Assembly: GCA_034430275.1 (NCBI GenBank)
Contig: DAOUEW010000017.1
Coordinates: 1-11,755, forward strand
From: JAUVXJ01 sp034430275
GTDB taxonomy: Bacteria; Chloroflexota; Anaerolineae; UBA7937; B3-Chlor
DNA: 11,755 bases
Reading direction: 5' to 3'
The position numbers and the translations under genes were made by a program. Shown here in pieces: positions 1 to 6,360 of the stretch. Below the pieces are notes generated by a model. It ran no database searches. It was given only the letters and a program-made list of their open reading frames with translations, and was not told where the DNA came from. Within the stretch, counting starts at the first letter, position 1; every line of letters begins with the position of its first letter.

Positions 1-207
1 GGAGGACAAGTAATAGCCCAGAGCGATCATCGCCCTGGGCAGGAGTACTACCCCTCGAGCCTGTGGCAGGTTGGGGAAACCTTGTTGGATGTCCACCTGC
101 TGTCTGTTCCTGCGGACGCAGGACTCGGCCAGTGCACGCTCGTGGCTGGTGCCTACGAGTACCCCTCACTGGTGCCGCTGGGTACAGCGCTCACTCTGGG
201 GCAGTGA
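1..207 (+). CDS. C-terminal end of a truncated gene, probably the extracytoplasmic tail of a membrane protein
   Basis: Frame 1 is open from the first base of the window to a TGA at 205-207, giving 68 residues with no start codon because the gene begins upstream. The peptide reads like a compact beta-sandwich: IAQSDHRPGQEYYPSSLW, then WQVGETLLDVHLLSVP, then CTLVAGAYEYPSLVPLG. From memory, this order (a 'WAQ.D..P' strand, 'YPTS.W.PGE', 'D.H.L.LP', 'Y.L..GLY') resembles the C-terminal domain of large glycosyltransferase-39-like membrane proteins in Chloroflexota; that assignment is inference. The gene converges on the minus-strand beta-helix gene, with 69 bases between the two stops. I am fairly sure it is coding and much less sure of the family. 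Confidence 0.62.
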   Translation, partial: GGQVIAQSDHRPGQEYYPSSLWQVGETLLDVHLLSVPADAGLGQCTLVAGAYEYPSLVPLGTALTLGQ

Positions 208-214
208 TCCGTCG

Positions 215-256
215 CGGGCTGGCCGCAGGAGATCAGGCCGCTCCCCCACCAGCCCG
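215..256. terminator. Possible bidirectional terminator between convergent genes
   Basis: A perfect 8-bp inverted repeat (CGGGCTGG at 215-222, CCAGCCCG at 249-256) lies between two converging stop codons (205-207 plus, 277-279 minus). The 26-base loop is long and neither side has a T tract. Only its position and GC-rich stem argue for termination. Confidence 0.3.
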
Positions 257-276
257 GTCCGACCCTCAAGTGCGTC

Positions 277-934
277 TTACGGCGTGTACCTTCTGACGGT
301 CAGGGGGATGAAGAAGGCGTCCGTTTGGATCTCGTCCGCTCCGATGTCGAGCAGTGCACCCGTACGCCTGTCCCCATCGTAGTCGAAGTACAGCTCGTCA
401 ACGGTCGTCCCTGAGTCGATGCACTGAGAGTCGGCGTCCAGATGGTGGTCGTCGTTCCCGGGGTCCACGAAGTCGGGATCCACGCTGATGTCGCCACTTC
501 CGGGTGACACATTGAAGTAGTTGGTCGTGTTGCCCCAGACGTCGTTGTTAGCCAGCGTCACCGATGCACTTGTCACCTTCTCAATGCCAGTGGTGTGGTT
601 GACAACGATGTTGTTGGTCAGCTTCAGCATGCCGCTTGCGTTGTCGCTGACGTAGATTCCCGTGCCGGAGGAGTCGCCAACGATGGTGTTATTGGCGATT
701 TCCACGCTGTTATCTCCGGCATGCACCGACGTGTCGACGACATCAGCGCTGTTGCGGACAAGATAGTTGTTGGCGATCCTTCCTCCGTCGTAGCCCGCTG
801 AGAGAACGATACCTCCCCCACTGTGTAGCGCGTGGTTCTCCAGGATCACCACACCTTCCAGGTCCACGTTCCCGTACATGTATACCCCTCCACCATACGT
901 GGCTTGGTTGTACGCTATCAGGTTGTCGGTCCCC
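277..934 (-). CDS. Right-handed parallel beta-helix protein, C-terminal part (after apparent frameshift)
   Basis: This is the downstream half of the secreted beta-helix protein that starts at 1679. It is read in the -1 frame relative to the first half and ends at TAA 277-279. It continues the rung pattern: TYGGGVYMYGNVDLEG, then HSGGGIVLSAGYDGGRI, then asparagine-rich turns (IANNTIVGDSSGTGIYV, LTNNIVV, LANNDVWGN). The C-terminal block has a DPDFVDPGNDDHHLDADSQC segment, an IDSGT, a DYDGD turn and finally DIGADE, a typical end for this fold. The last residues, AFFIPLTVRRYTP, resemble a short hydrophobic-basic tail that I recall on many exported Chloroflexota proteins. An ATG-initiated frame reaches back to 1092, but its residues upstream of the shift are arginine-rich and lack beta-helix character, so I do not count them as coding. 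Confidence 0.7.
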
Positions 935-1679
935 TGGAGGAGGTGACCTGGGAGAAGGGGTGGAGGTAGAGACCACCTGCGTGGAGTTGCGAGTCTGACG
1001 GGTTTGTGTTGCTCAAGATGCACGTGCCCTCGAGAACAGCCTTTCCTTCCGCACCATAGGGCCCGTACAGCGCTAGCCCCCCTCCGAAGCAATAGCCGGA
1101 GTGGCTAGGGTGGCTGGTGTTGAAGGTGATGTCGCTGTCCGTCAGGGTGATTGTGCCGTTGTGCACGAACACCCCTCCTCCGTAAGCCGCTTGAGCAAGG
1201 CTGGATCCCGTCGGACTGATCACGTTGCTCGTCACCACCACGTTGCTGAGCGTCGGAGATGCACTCAACACGTACACCCCTCCGCCCTTTTGGGCCTGCC
1301 CGTTGGTGAGGGTAAGGCTCTCCAGCGTGGCTTCGCTCCCATCCGTGATGCAGACCACTGAGCCTGACGCGTCACCGTCGATCACCGTATACGAGGGATC
1401 TGTGTAGGTCTGCACCGTGCAGTCCTTGTTCCAGCCACCCTGCAAGGTGATGTCCTCGGTGATGACCAGGGTCTCGTGCCATGTTCCGTAGACGATCCTT
1501 ACCGTGTCCCCGTCGCCCGCATCGTCGATCGCATCCTGAATGCTGTAGGACGCCGCGGGCGCGCACAGAGTGGCCGCACCCGCGGGAGTAGCCGTGCCCA
1601 TCATCGCCAACCACCAGCCCACGGCGGCGAACAACCCCATGGCCAGAGCAACGGTCGCAAGCAGAAGCGGTCTTTTCAT
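918..1679 (-). CDS. Right-handed parallel beta-helix protein, N-terminal part with signal peptide
   Basis: This is the first half of a secreted adhesin- or pectate-lyase-like beta-helix protein. From ATG 1679 it begins MKRPLLLATVALAMGLFAAV, a basic start and long hydrophobic core, with a likely signal-peptidase site near TPAGAA. The mature start has the family look: SIQDAIDDAGDGDTVRI, then ETLVITEDITLQGGW and VIDGDASGS, followed by GGGVYV, YGGGVFVHNG and FGGGLALYG rungs. An in-frame ATG at 1685 is possible, but GGGAG-like GGGAG (1692-1688) is only 2 bases from it and 8 bases from the ATG at 1679, so I prefer 1679. This frame stops at TGA 918-920, just past a CCCC run. Restoring one base there joins it to the second half and gives a protein of about 465 residues. 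Substrate or binding partner cannot be inferred. Confidence 0.75.
   Translation of the reverse strand: MKRPLLLATVALAMGLFAAVGWWLAMMGTATPAGAATLCAPAASYSIQDAIDDAGDGDTVRIVYGTWHETLVITEDITLQGGWNKDCTVQTYTDPSYTVIDGDASGSVVCITDGSEATLESLTLTNGQAQKGGGVYVLSASPTLSNVVVTSNVISPTGSSLAQAAYGGGVFVHNGTITLTDSDITFNTSHPSHSGYCFGGGLALYGPYGAEGKAVLEGTCILSNTNPSDSQLHAGGLYLHPFSQVTSSRGPTT
931..934 (-). other. Apparent one-base frameshift in the beta-helix gene
   Basis: On the coding strand the GGGG run here is where the two open halves meet. One additional G would read ...SSRG-TDNLIAYNQATYGGG without interruption. The uninterrupted fold pattern on both sides supports a single-base deletion, either genuine or a sequencing or assembly error in a homopolymer. 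The exact base cannot be fixed from sequence alone. Confidence 0.65.
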
Positions 1680-1769
1680 CGACATGTCTCCCTTCGTCTT
1701 GGAATGGCAGTCAAGGCCTCATTGCTACCGGAGGCACCACAGCCACCCGGCGGGCGGATAGTGGGCGAG

Positions 1770-1798
1770 AGTATAGCAGCCACAACACGAGAGCGCAA
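1770..1798 (-). promoter_or_regulatory. Predicted promoter of the beta-helix gene
   Basis: On the minus strand, TTGCGC (1798-1793) is followed after 17 bases by TATACT (1775-1770). This would start transcription near 1763, about 85 bases before the ATG at 1679. Both boxes are near sigma-70 consensus, but the call rests on pattern alone. Confidence 0.42.
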
Positions 1799-1921
1799 AC
1801 CGGGGCAGCGAAGCCGTATGATCGCACACGTCGCGGACGCAGATGCGAGCACCAACGAAACAAGCCACGACAATGGGCTCACCGACTCGTCCGGCTGCAA
1901 CGGGGGATCCGCAGGGGAAGC

Positions 1922-1986
1922 GTAGGATTATCGTAGGGTAATCGTGGCCTTTTCGACGGGAATCGTAGGATTCTCGAAGATCAATC
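1922..1986 (+). repeat. Array of six degenerate 11-bp direct repeats
   Basis: Six consecutive units can be laid out: GTAGGATTATC (1922), GTAGGGTAATC (1933), GTGGCCTTTTC (1944), GACGGGAATC (1955, one base short), GTAGGATTCTC (1965) and GAAGATCAATC (1976). Every unit starts with G and ends in TC, with a rough consensus GTAGGATNATC. Units of 11 bp, one helical turn, are what OmpR/PhoB-type response regulators bind as head-to-tail half-sites. The array sits between divergent genes and ends 16 bases upstream of a TAGAAT box, so an operator function is plausible but inferred. Confidence 0.55.
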
Positions 1987-2002
1987 GTCCAGCACCAGGA
2001 CC

Positions 2003-2008
2003 TAGAAT
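2003..2008 (+). promoter_or_regulatory. Possible -10 box downstream of the 11-bp repeats
   Basis: TAGAAT lies where a -10 box would be if the last repeat unit (1976-1986) occupied the -35 region. No good -35 hexamer is present, as is usual for promoters activated by PhoB-type regulators. A TATTAT at 2013-2018 is an alternative. Transcripts would run into the M1-like gene with a leader of roughly 180 bases containing the 2056-2092 hairpin. Confidence 0.28.
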
Positions 2009-2055
2009 GCGGTATTATGGAAGCGTCTGGGGATCTGAGTCTTTTTCCTCCTTTC

Positions 2056-2092
2056 GTTCTCCCTCCTCCTCACCCCAAGGAGGAGGGAGAAT
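2056..2092. repeat. Perfect 14-bp stem-loop in a polypyrimidine/polypurine tract
   Basis: The arm 2057-2070 (TTCTCCCTCCTCCT) is perfectly complementary to 2078-2091 around the 7-base loop CACCCCA, with a further G-T pair at 2056/2092. Neither strand has a T tract after the stem, so a simple intrinsic terminator is unlikely. The shape (pyrimidine arm, short loop, purine arm, intergenic) fits a REP-like dispersed palindrome. The other possibility is an RNA hairpin in the leader of the M1-like gene. Confidence 0.6.
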
Positions 2093-2097
2093 CGTGT

Positions 2098-2107
2098 CTG
2101 GCGCCAG
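2098..2107. promoter_or_regulatory. Palindrome CTGGCGCCAG, possible operator
   Basis: This perfect 10-bp palindrome begins 6 bases after the long hairpin and ends 34 bases upstream of the -35 box at 2142. A CTGGCG half is repeated at 2125-2130. It may be a regulator site, but palindromes this short also arise by chance in GC-rich DNA. Confidence 0.22.
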
Positions 2108-2141
2108 AAAACAGAGCTACTTGGCTGGCGATCTCCTCTCC

Positions 2142-2171
2142 TTGGCGCAGCGGGGCGGCCCCCGCTATAAT
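2142..2171 (+). promoter_or_regulatory. Predicted sigma-70-type promoter of the lipoprotein pair
   Basis: TTGGCG (2142-2147) and a perfect TATAAT (2166-2171) are separated by 18 bases. The predicted start near 2178 would leave a leader of under 20 bases that still contains the AGGAG ribosome-binding site at 2183-2187. Confidence 0.6.
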
Positions 2172-2194
2172 CATCTCCACACAGGAGACCGCCC

Positions 2195-3784
2195 GTGGTG
2201 GCCCACAGAGTCCTCGCGCTTTCGCTCTCCATAGCCCTTCTGGTCGTTGGCTGTTCCCCAGCGGACGGACAATCGTCGGTCACTCCCGCCCTGCCCATGC
2301 CAACCACTCGCCTCCCTACCCTGCCGCCGGCCAGTCCAACGCTCGAACCGGAGCCCACCCCTTCCCCTACCACGGTAGTCCCCGAGTGGATGACTCACCA
2401 ACAGTTGGCCATGACGGAGGCTGCACGCTCAGACATCCTGGCGCTGGAGCACCTGTGTCGCTACGATATCGACCTGACCGTGGGGGTGGAATCATTGATT
2501 CTGGCGGGCAAGCAGACCACCGTGTACACCAACAACCAGGACCATGCTTTCGATGAGCTGTACTTCAACCTCTTCCCCAACTCCTCACGCTTCGCCGCGT
2601 CCATGGAGGTCACATCCGTGGCCGTGGGTGATGTGCAAGAGGAACCCCTATACGACAACGGGGGCACAGTATTGAGGGTTCCTCTGCCAGAGCCGTTGGC
2701 TCCCGGCGAAAGTGTCACCGTTGGGCTGGATTTCACCGCCCGTGTGCCCCACGTGCAGAAGAACTACTACCTGGTCTTCGTGATGGCCCAGGGCGTGCTG
2801 TCCCTGGGCGACTGGCATCCCATGGTGGCCGTCTACGACGAGGAGGGTTGGAACCTCGCATACCCCGAGGGCACCATCGGGGAGATCGTGTACAGTGAGA
2901 GCGCCTTCTACACAGTCCGTCTCACCCTGCCCCAGGGGCTTGGGTTGGACGTCATCGCCACGGGCGTGGAGGCCGAGCGCACCAGCAACGGAGACGGCAC
3001 GGAGACAGTCGTCTACTACAGTGGCCCGGTCCGCGACTTTCATCTGCTGCTCAGCGACCGGTACGAAGTGGCTGGCGCCACAGTGGGCGACACAATCATC
3101 AACTCCTTCTACTGGCCCGAGCACGAGGCGTGCGGCAAGGAAGCACTGGCCTTCGCCGAGGCAGCGTTGGGCCTCTACGATCAGCTGTTCGGGTCGTACC
3201 CATTCACCGAGCTGGACCTGGCCGAGGCAGATCTCTGGCCATGGGCCATCGAGTGGCCCGGGCTGATTCTGGTGGGCGAGCCTCTGTACTCCGACCCGGA
3301 GGAGGAGTGTGGCGAATGGCATGTGGTTCACGAGGTGGCCCATCAGTGGTGGTATAGCGTGGTCGGCAACGATCAGGTCGACCACCCATGGCTCGACGAG
3401 GCGCTGGCTAACTACTCCACCGTTCTCTACTACCGCCTGCTGCGTGATGCAGACACAGCAGAGGCCGCTTTCGAGGAGCACATCAGGGGGAGGTACGAGG
3501 CCTACGTTCGAGCCTACGGCGACGGCATCGTGGGCGGCCCCACCAGACACTACACCAGAGCCAGTTACTATCCTCTGGTCTATGCGAAAGGCGCGCTATT
3601 CCTGGAGGCCCTGCAAGAGCTCATGGGCGATGACGCCTTCTTCGATGGACTACAAAGCTACTACCGGGGGTACAAGTACGGCGTAGCCAGGCCCGAAGGG
3701 TTCCTTCAGACCATGGAGGGGGCCCACGGGGGATCGCTGGAGGAGTTCTACCGGCGCTGGGTGCAGAGCGCCGAGGGTCTCTGA
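2195..3784 (+). CDS. M1-family metallopeptidase-like lipoprotein
   Basis: This is a 529-residue zinc metallopeptidase of the M1 (aminopeptidase N-like) clan, probably anchored outside the membrane. The start is GTG 2195, 7 bases after AGGAG (2183-2187); a second GTG follows directly. The N-terminus has a hydrophobic core and a lipobox, VVGC, with Cys20 as the lipidated residue. A Pro/Thr-rich linker covers about 22-62. An N-terminal beta domain precedes the catalytic domain. The zinc site is complete: HEVAH at 379-383 and, exactly 18 residues later, Glu402 (DEALANY), the HExxH-x18-E pattern. IEWPG, with Glu353, sits where M1 enzymes have GAMEN. VYAKGAL carries the expected catalytic Tyr463. 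The protein ends without the large C-terminal helical domain of classical PepN. It precedes the DUF3160 gene by 87 bases, probably in one transcript. Substrate is unknown; peptide scavenging or surface processing is a guess. Confidence 0.9.
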   Translation: MVAHRVLALSLSIALLVVGCSPADGQSSVTPALPMPTTRLPTLPPASPTLEPEPTPSPTTVVPEWMTHQQLAMTEAARSDILALEHLCRYDIDLTVGVESLILAGKQTTVYTNNQDHAFDELYFNLFPNSSRFAASMEVTSVAVGDVQEEPLYDNGGTVLRVPLPEPLAPGESVTVGLDFTARVPHVQKNYYLVFVMAQGVLSLGDWHPMVAVYDEEGWNLAYPEGTIGEIVYSESAFYTVRLTLPQGLGLDVIATGVEAERTSNGDGTETVVYYSGPVRDFHLLLSDRYEVAGATVGDTIINSFYWPEHEACGKEALAFAEAALGLYDQLFGSYPFTELDLAEADLWPWAIEWPGLILVGEPLYSDPEEECGEWHVVHEVAHQWWYSVVGNDQVDHPWLDEALANYSTVLYYRLLRDADTAEAAFEEHIRGRYEAYVRAYGDGIVGGPTRHYTRASYYPLVYAKGALFLEALQELMGDDAFFDGLQSYYRGYKYGVARPEGFLQTMEGAHGGSLEEFYRRWVQSAEGL

Positions 3785-3871
3785 CGCGCAAATCCGTGTC
3801 GCTGGCGAGGAACAAGGCGGCAGCAAACATCGTCGTACCAGTGACAGAGAACAGAAGGAGGACCCCGGACA

Positions 3872-6046
3872 ATGCGTAGGTTTCCAGTTCGATTATCGAA
3901 TCTCAGTCGCGGTTTCCTGGCCCTGGCTTTGGCCCTGCTATCGCTGGCCGGCTGCACGCCGGAGCAGACACCACTGCCCTCTCCTCAACCGTCAGCGTCG
4001 CCAACGCCGGTCTCCGCGCCGGAGGCCATCACGGGCATCGGTTTCTTGACCAGCCCCGTCCTGGTGGAGCAGACGGCCTTCGCCAGCTACGAATCCGTGA
4101 CGGCCAACGTGCCTCTGGAGTACATCGGGTACGCCTTGCCCCTGGAGCTCTCCGAGGTCAGCAACCTCGATCTGTATGGGTTCAGTGGCATGCAGATGGA
4201 CTACCTGGGGGCGAACGGATTCGTGGTCGCGCCCACAGAACAGAGAGAGTTCTACACGCTCTACCAGAGCGTTGAAGGGCAGCAGAAGCCTCTGTTCGTG
4301 AGCACCGATTCTGTGCTCCACGTGTATCACCTGCTGTTCGACAAGGTGCTGCGCACGGCCGAGGAGGAGTACTTCGTCTTTGATCTCCTCGATCTGACGC
4401 ACGGCATGTTGTGGGCCTCCCAGGATCAGTTCCAGGCCCTCCAGGGCACCGCCCTCGAAGAGGTGGCGCGACGCAACGTAGCCTATTTCGCCGTGGCCCT
4501 CACGCTCCTCGATCCGCAGGCGGAGATACCCTCTGAAGTACGAGGGGAGGTGGAAGAGGAGTTGGCCCGCATCGAGGCTCACAAGGGCTTCGCCGAGTCA
4601 GCGATCCTGCCCGGCTATGAAGAGGATTACAGCCAGTACGTGCCCAGAGGGCACTACACCCGCAACGAGACCCGCCAGAGGTACTTCAAGGCTATGATGT
4701 GGTACGGGCGGATCAACTTCCGCCTCAAAGAGCTGGACGAGACGCGGTCTGCCTTGCTCATCGCCCAGGCGCTGTCACGAGTGGAGATTGGAGGGGAGCC
4801 CGCCTCGCGCATCTGGGAACGCATCTACGAGCCTACGGTCTTTTTCGTGGGTGCCACCGATGATCTCAACATCCACGATTTCCAGAACCTGATCACCGAG
4901 GTGTATGGGGAGATCCCCGAGGCACCTGACGTCTTCGCGGACGACACTCTGCTCCAGGACTTCATCGAAGCCGCACGTGAGCTACCGCCGCCGCAGATCA
5001 ACTCCATGTGGGTCTGGGTGTCGGAGGATCGGGGAGAGGCGACCCAGGGGTTCAGATTCATGGGCCAGCGCTTCGTCATCGACGCCTACGTGTTCCAGCA
5101 GCTCATCTACAGCAACGTGGAAGACCGTTTTCTGCCCAAGGGTCTGGACGTTCTCTCGGCCATGGGATCCGAAGAGGCGTTCCACCTGCTGGACGAGATG
5201 GGGGAGACGCAGTACCCCGGCTACGTCGAGCAGATGGAGAAGGTGCGGGGCGAGATAGCAGCCCTGGAGATGGATAGCTGGACCCAGAACCTGTATTGGT
5301 CGTGGCTGTTTGCGCTGCGATCCATGATCGAGGTCAAGGAGGGACAGTACCCTGCGTTCATGCAGACGCGTGCCTGGCTCCACAAAGACCTCCATACGGC
5401 CCTGGGGAGCTGGACCGAACTGAAGCACGATACCATCCTGTATGCCAAGCAGGCATACGCCGAGTTGACCGCTATGCCACCTCAGGCGCCCGTCCGGGGC
5501 TACGTGGAGCCAAACCCGGAGGCATACGCCCGGCTGGCCGCTCTCACCCGTATGACCCTGGACGGTCTGGGCCAGCGGAGCTTGCTGTCCTCTGAGGACA
5601 AGGACAGTCTGGAGTATCTGGAAACGGTACTGCTCTCCCTGAAGACCATCGCCGAGAAGGAGTTGGCGGGAGAGAGCCTCACCGACGACGAGTACTACTT
5701 CATCGACTCCTACGGCGGCGTGCTGGAGGGTCTGACCATCGCTGCGGCCGACAAGGCGGAGCCCGGCGGCTCTTTGGACGAAGAGGAGGCCGCCGTGGTG
5801 GCCGACGTGGCCACCGATCCCAACAGCGGCCAGGTCCTGGAAGAGGCCGTGGGCAGGGTCTTCGGAATCTACGTCGTAGTGGAGGCGGAAGGAAGCCTGG
5901 CTGTTGCCCAGGGAGGCGTCTTCTCCTACTACGAGTTCGCCTGGCCCATGAGTGACCGGCTGACGGACGAGGCTTGGCGCGAGATGCTGGAGAGTGGTCA
6001 AGCGCCCTCGCGACCGGAATGGACCTCTAGCTTCATCCCCCAGTAG
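3872..6046 (+). CDS. DUF3160 domain lipoprotein
   Basis: This 724-residue protein starts at ATG 3872, 10 bases after AGGAGG (3856-3861). The signal sequence ends in a textbook lipobox, LAGC, with Cys28, followed by a Pro/Ser/Thr-rich linker to about residue 50. It is therefore predicted to be an outward-facing lipoprotein. I recognise the rest as the DUF3160 family from the segment TDSVLHVYHLLFD (145-157), preceded by FYTLYQSV and followed by long helical stretches (for example the RYFKAMMWYGRINFRLKE region). The C-terminal third includes EYYFIDSYGGVLEGLT and a beta-rich end with FSYYEFAWPMSDRLTDEAW. The family has no established biochemical function that I know of, and I see no catalytic motif. 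It follows the M1-like lipoprotein on the same strand, so the two may act together at the cell surface; that link is inference. A terminator-like hairpin begins 65 bases after its stop. Confidence 0.88.
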   Translation: MRRFPVRLSNLSRGFLALALALLSLAGCTPEQTPLPSPQPSASPTPVSAPEAITGIGFLTSPVLVEQTAFASYESVTANVPLEYIGYALPLELSEVSNLDLYGFSGMQMDYLGANGFVVAPTEQREFYTLYQSVEGQQKPLFVSTDSVLHVYHLLFDKVLRTAEEEYFVFDLLDLTHGMLWASQDQFQALQGTALEEVARRNVAYFAVALTLLDPQAEIPSEVRGEVEEELARIEAHKGFAESAILPGYEEDYSQYVPRGHYTRNETRQRYFKAMMWYGRINFRLKELDETRSALLIAQALSRVEIGGEPASRIWERIYEPTVFFVGATDDLNIHDFQNLITEVYGEIPEAPDVFADDTLLQDFIEAARELPPPQINSMWVWVSEDRGEATQGFRFMGQRFVIDAYVFQQLIYSNVEDRFLPKGLDVLSAMGSEEAFHLLDEMGETQYPGYVEQMEKVRGEIAALEMDSWTQNLYWSWLFALRSMIEVKEGQYPAFMQTRAWLHKDLHTALGSWTELKHDTILYAKQAYAELTAMPPQAPVRGYVEPNPEAYARLAALTRMTLDGLGQRSLLSSEDKDSLEYLETVLLSLKTIAEKELAGESLTDDEYYFIDSYGGVLEGLTIAAADKAEPGGSLDEEEAAVVADVATDPNSGQVLEEAVGRVFGIYVVVEAEGSLAVAQGGVFSYYEFAWPMSDRLTDEAWREMLESGQAPSRPEWTSSFIPQ

Positions 6047-6110
6047 ACGGCCGCCGCCTCGAATCCTGAGAGGGTCCGTACCCCCTCGGCAAGGCGTGAT
6101 GAGCCCCAGC

Positions 6111-6142
6111 ACGGGCTGGCCTTCGCGAGGGTCAGCCCGTTT
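6111..6142 (+). terminator. Intrinsic terminator-like hairpin after the DUF3160 gene
   Basis: ACGGGCTG (6111-6118) pairs perfectly with CAGCCCGT (6133-6140). The pairing continues inward through G-T, C-G, C-G, T-G and T-A to a CGCG loop at 6124-6127, giving a 13-bp stem. It is followed by only TTTG, so the U tract is weak. Position and stem stability support termination of the lipoprotein transcript before the redox operon. Confidence 0.55.
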
Positions 6143-6159
6143 GACGTCCCTGCACGTCA
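6142..6159. promoter_or_regulatory. Dyad TGACGT-N6-ACGTCA, candidate operator of the redox operon
   Basis: Perfect 6-bp arms (6142-6147 and 6154-6159) flank a 6-base spacer. The centre is about 82 bases upstream of the start predicted from the promoter at 6197-6226, a spacing used by CRP/FNR-type activators. No regulator gene is in the window and the half-site does not match a consensus I know, so this is a candidate only. Confidence 0.33.
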
Positions 6160-6196
6160 GGAATCACACGGCCAGCGCGACAGCGAGCCACCGCGT

Positions 6197-6226
6197 TTGA
6201 CAGAGAGCAACGCCGTAGGCTATAAT
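6197..6226 (+). promoter_or_regulatory. Consensus sigma-70 promoter of the HdrA-like redox operon
   Basis: TTGACA (6197-6202) and TATAAT (6221-6226) are both perfect consensus hexamers, separated by 18 bases. Transcription should begin near 6232-6234. This is the strongest promoter in the window and the only clear one ahead of the three redox genes. Confidence 0.82.
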
Positions 6227-6231
6227 AGTAA

Positions 6232-6299
6232 GTGCAAATCCTACCGCGGTGGTCCGATTTTCGAGCGGCGCGACGTTCAATCGGGACCACCTTTTGCAC
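6232..6299 (+). ncRNA. Structured 5' leader RNA of the redox operon
   Basis: Right at the predicted transcript start, GTGCAAA (6232-6238) pairs perfectly with TTTGCAC (6293-6299). Inside this, 6248-6259 pairs with 6279-6291 in a 12-bp helix with one bulged G (6283). The internal loop is lopsided: 9 bases (6239-6247) on the 5' side and one (6292) on the 3' side. The apical loop is about 19 bases. No T tract follows. I do not recognise a known riboswitch class. It may be a cis-regulatory element or a 5' stabilising structure. Confidence 0.5.
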
Positions 6300-6301
6300 G
6301 T

Positions 6302-6346
6302 GGGGATAGGTCCCAGCGAGCCTGGAGATAGACTGCCTATCTGTCC
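6302..6346 (+). promoter_or_regulatory. Mutually exclusive small hairpins ahead of the first redox gene
   Basis: AGATAG (6326-6331) can pair with CTATCT (6337-6342) around a 5-base loop. The same 3' arm can instead pair upstream, GATAGG (6305-6310) with CCTATC (6336-6341), and that arrangement allows CCAG (6313-6316) with CTGG (6322-6325). The ribosome-binding site AAGGGA (6350-6355) lies immediately downstream. A switch that modulates translation is possible, but the helices are short. Confidence 0.27.
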
Positions 6347-6360
6347 TCGAAGGGAAACGC

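Larger units (their letters stand above)
1686..2194. other. Divergent intergenic regulatory region
   Basis: About 510 bases separate the start of the minus-strand beta-helix gene from the start of the plus-strand M1-like gene. I see no credible coding sequence in it. It holds a minus-strand promoter (1770-1798), an 11-bp repeat array (1922-1986), a possible -10 box (2003-2008), a long stem-loop (2056-2092), a palindrome (2098-2107) and a plus-strand promoter (2142-2171). In 1799-1921 I recognise no signal. Confidence 0.7.

Noticed and set aside
277..1092. Second half of the beta-helix gene as an independent protein starting at the ATG at 1092
   Set aside because: Residues between 1092 and about 934 in that frame are Arg/Pro-rich without beta-helix rungs, and the overlapping frame carries the genuine rungs there. 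It is a continuation after a frameshift.
2648..3550. Long open frame on the minus strand inside the M1-like gene
   Set aside because: It lies opposite a gene with a complete zinc motif and has no recognisable domain; it is a GC-rich shadow.
4982..6112. 376-residue minus-strand frame across the DUF3160 gene
   Set aside because: It lies opposite a clear lipoprotein gene, has His/Leu/Gly-rich shadow composition and no domain.
6241..6260. T-box-like ACCGCGGTGG in the leader
   Set aside because: The T-box core has GGTGG before ACCGCG; here the order is reversed, and the downstream genes are not aminoacylation or amino-acid genes.
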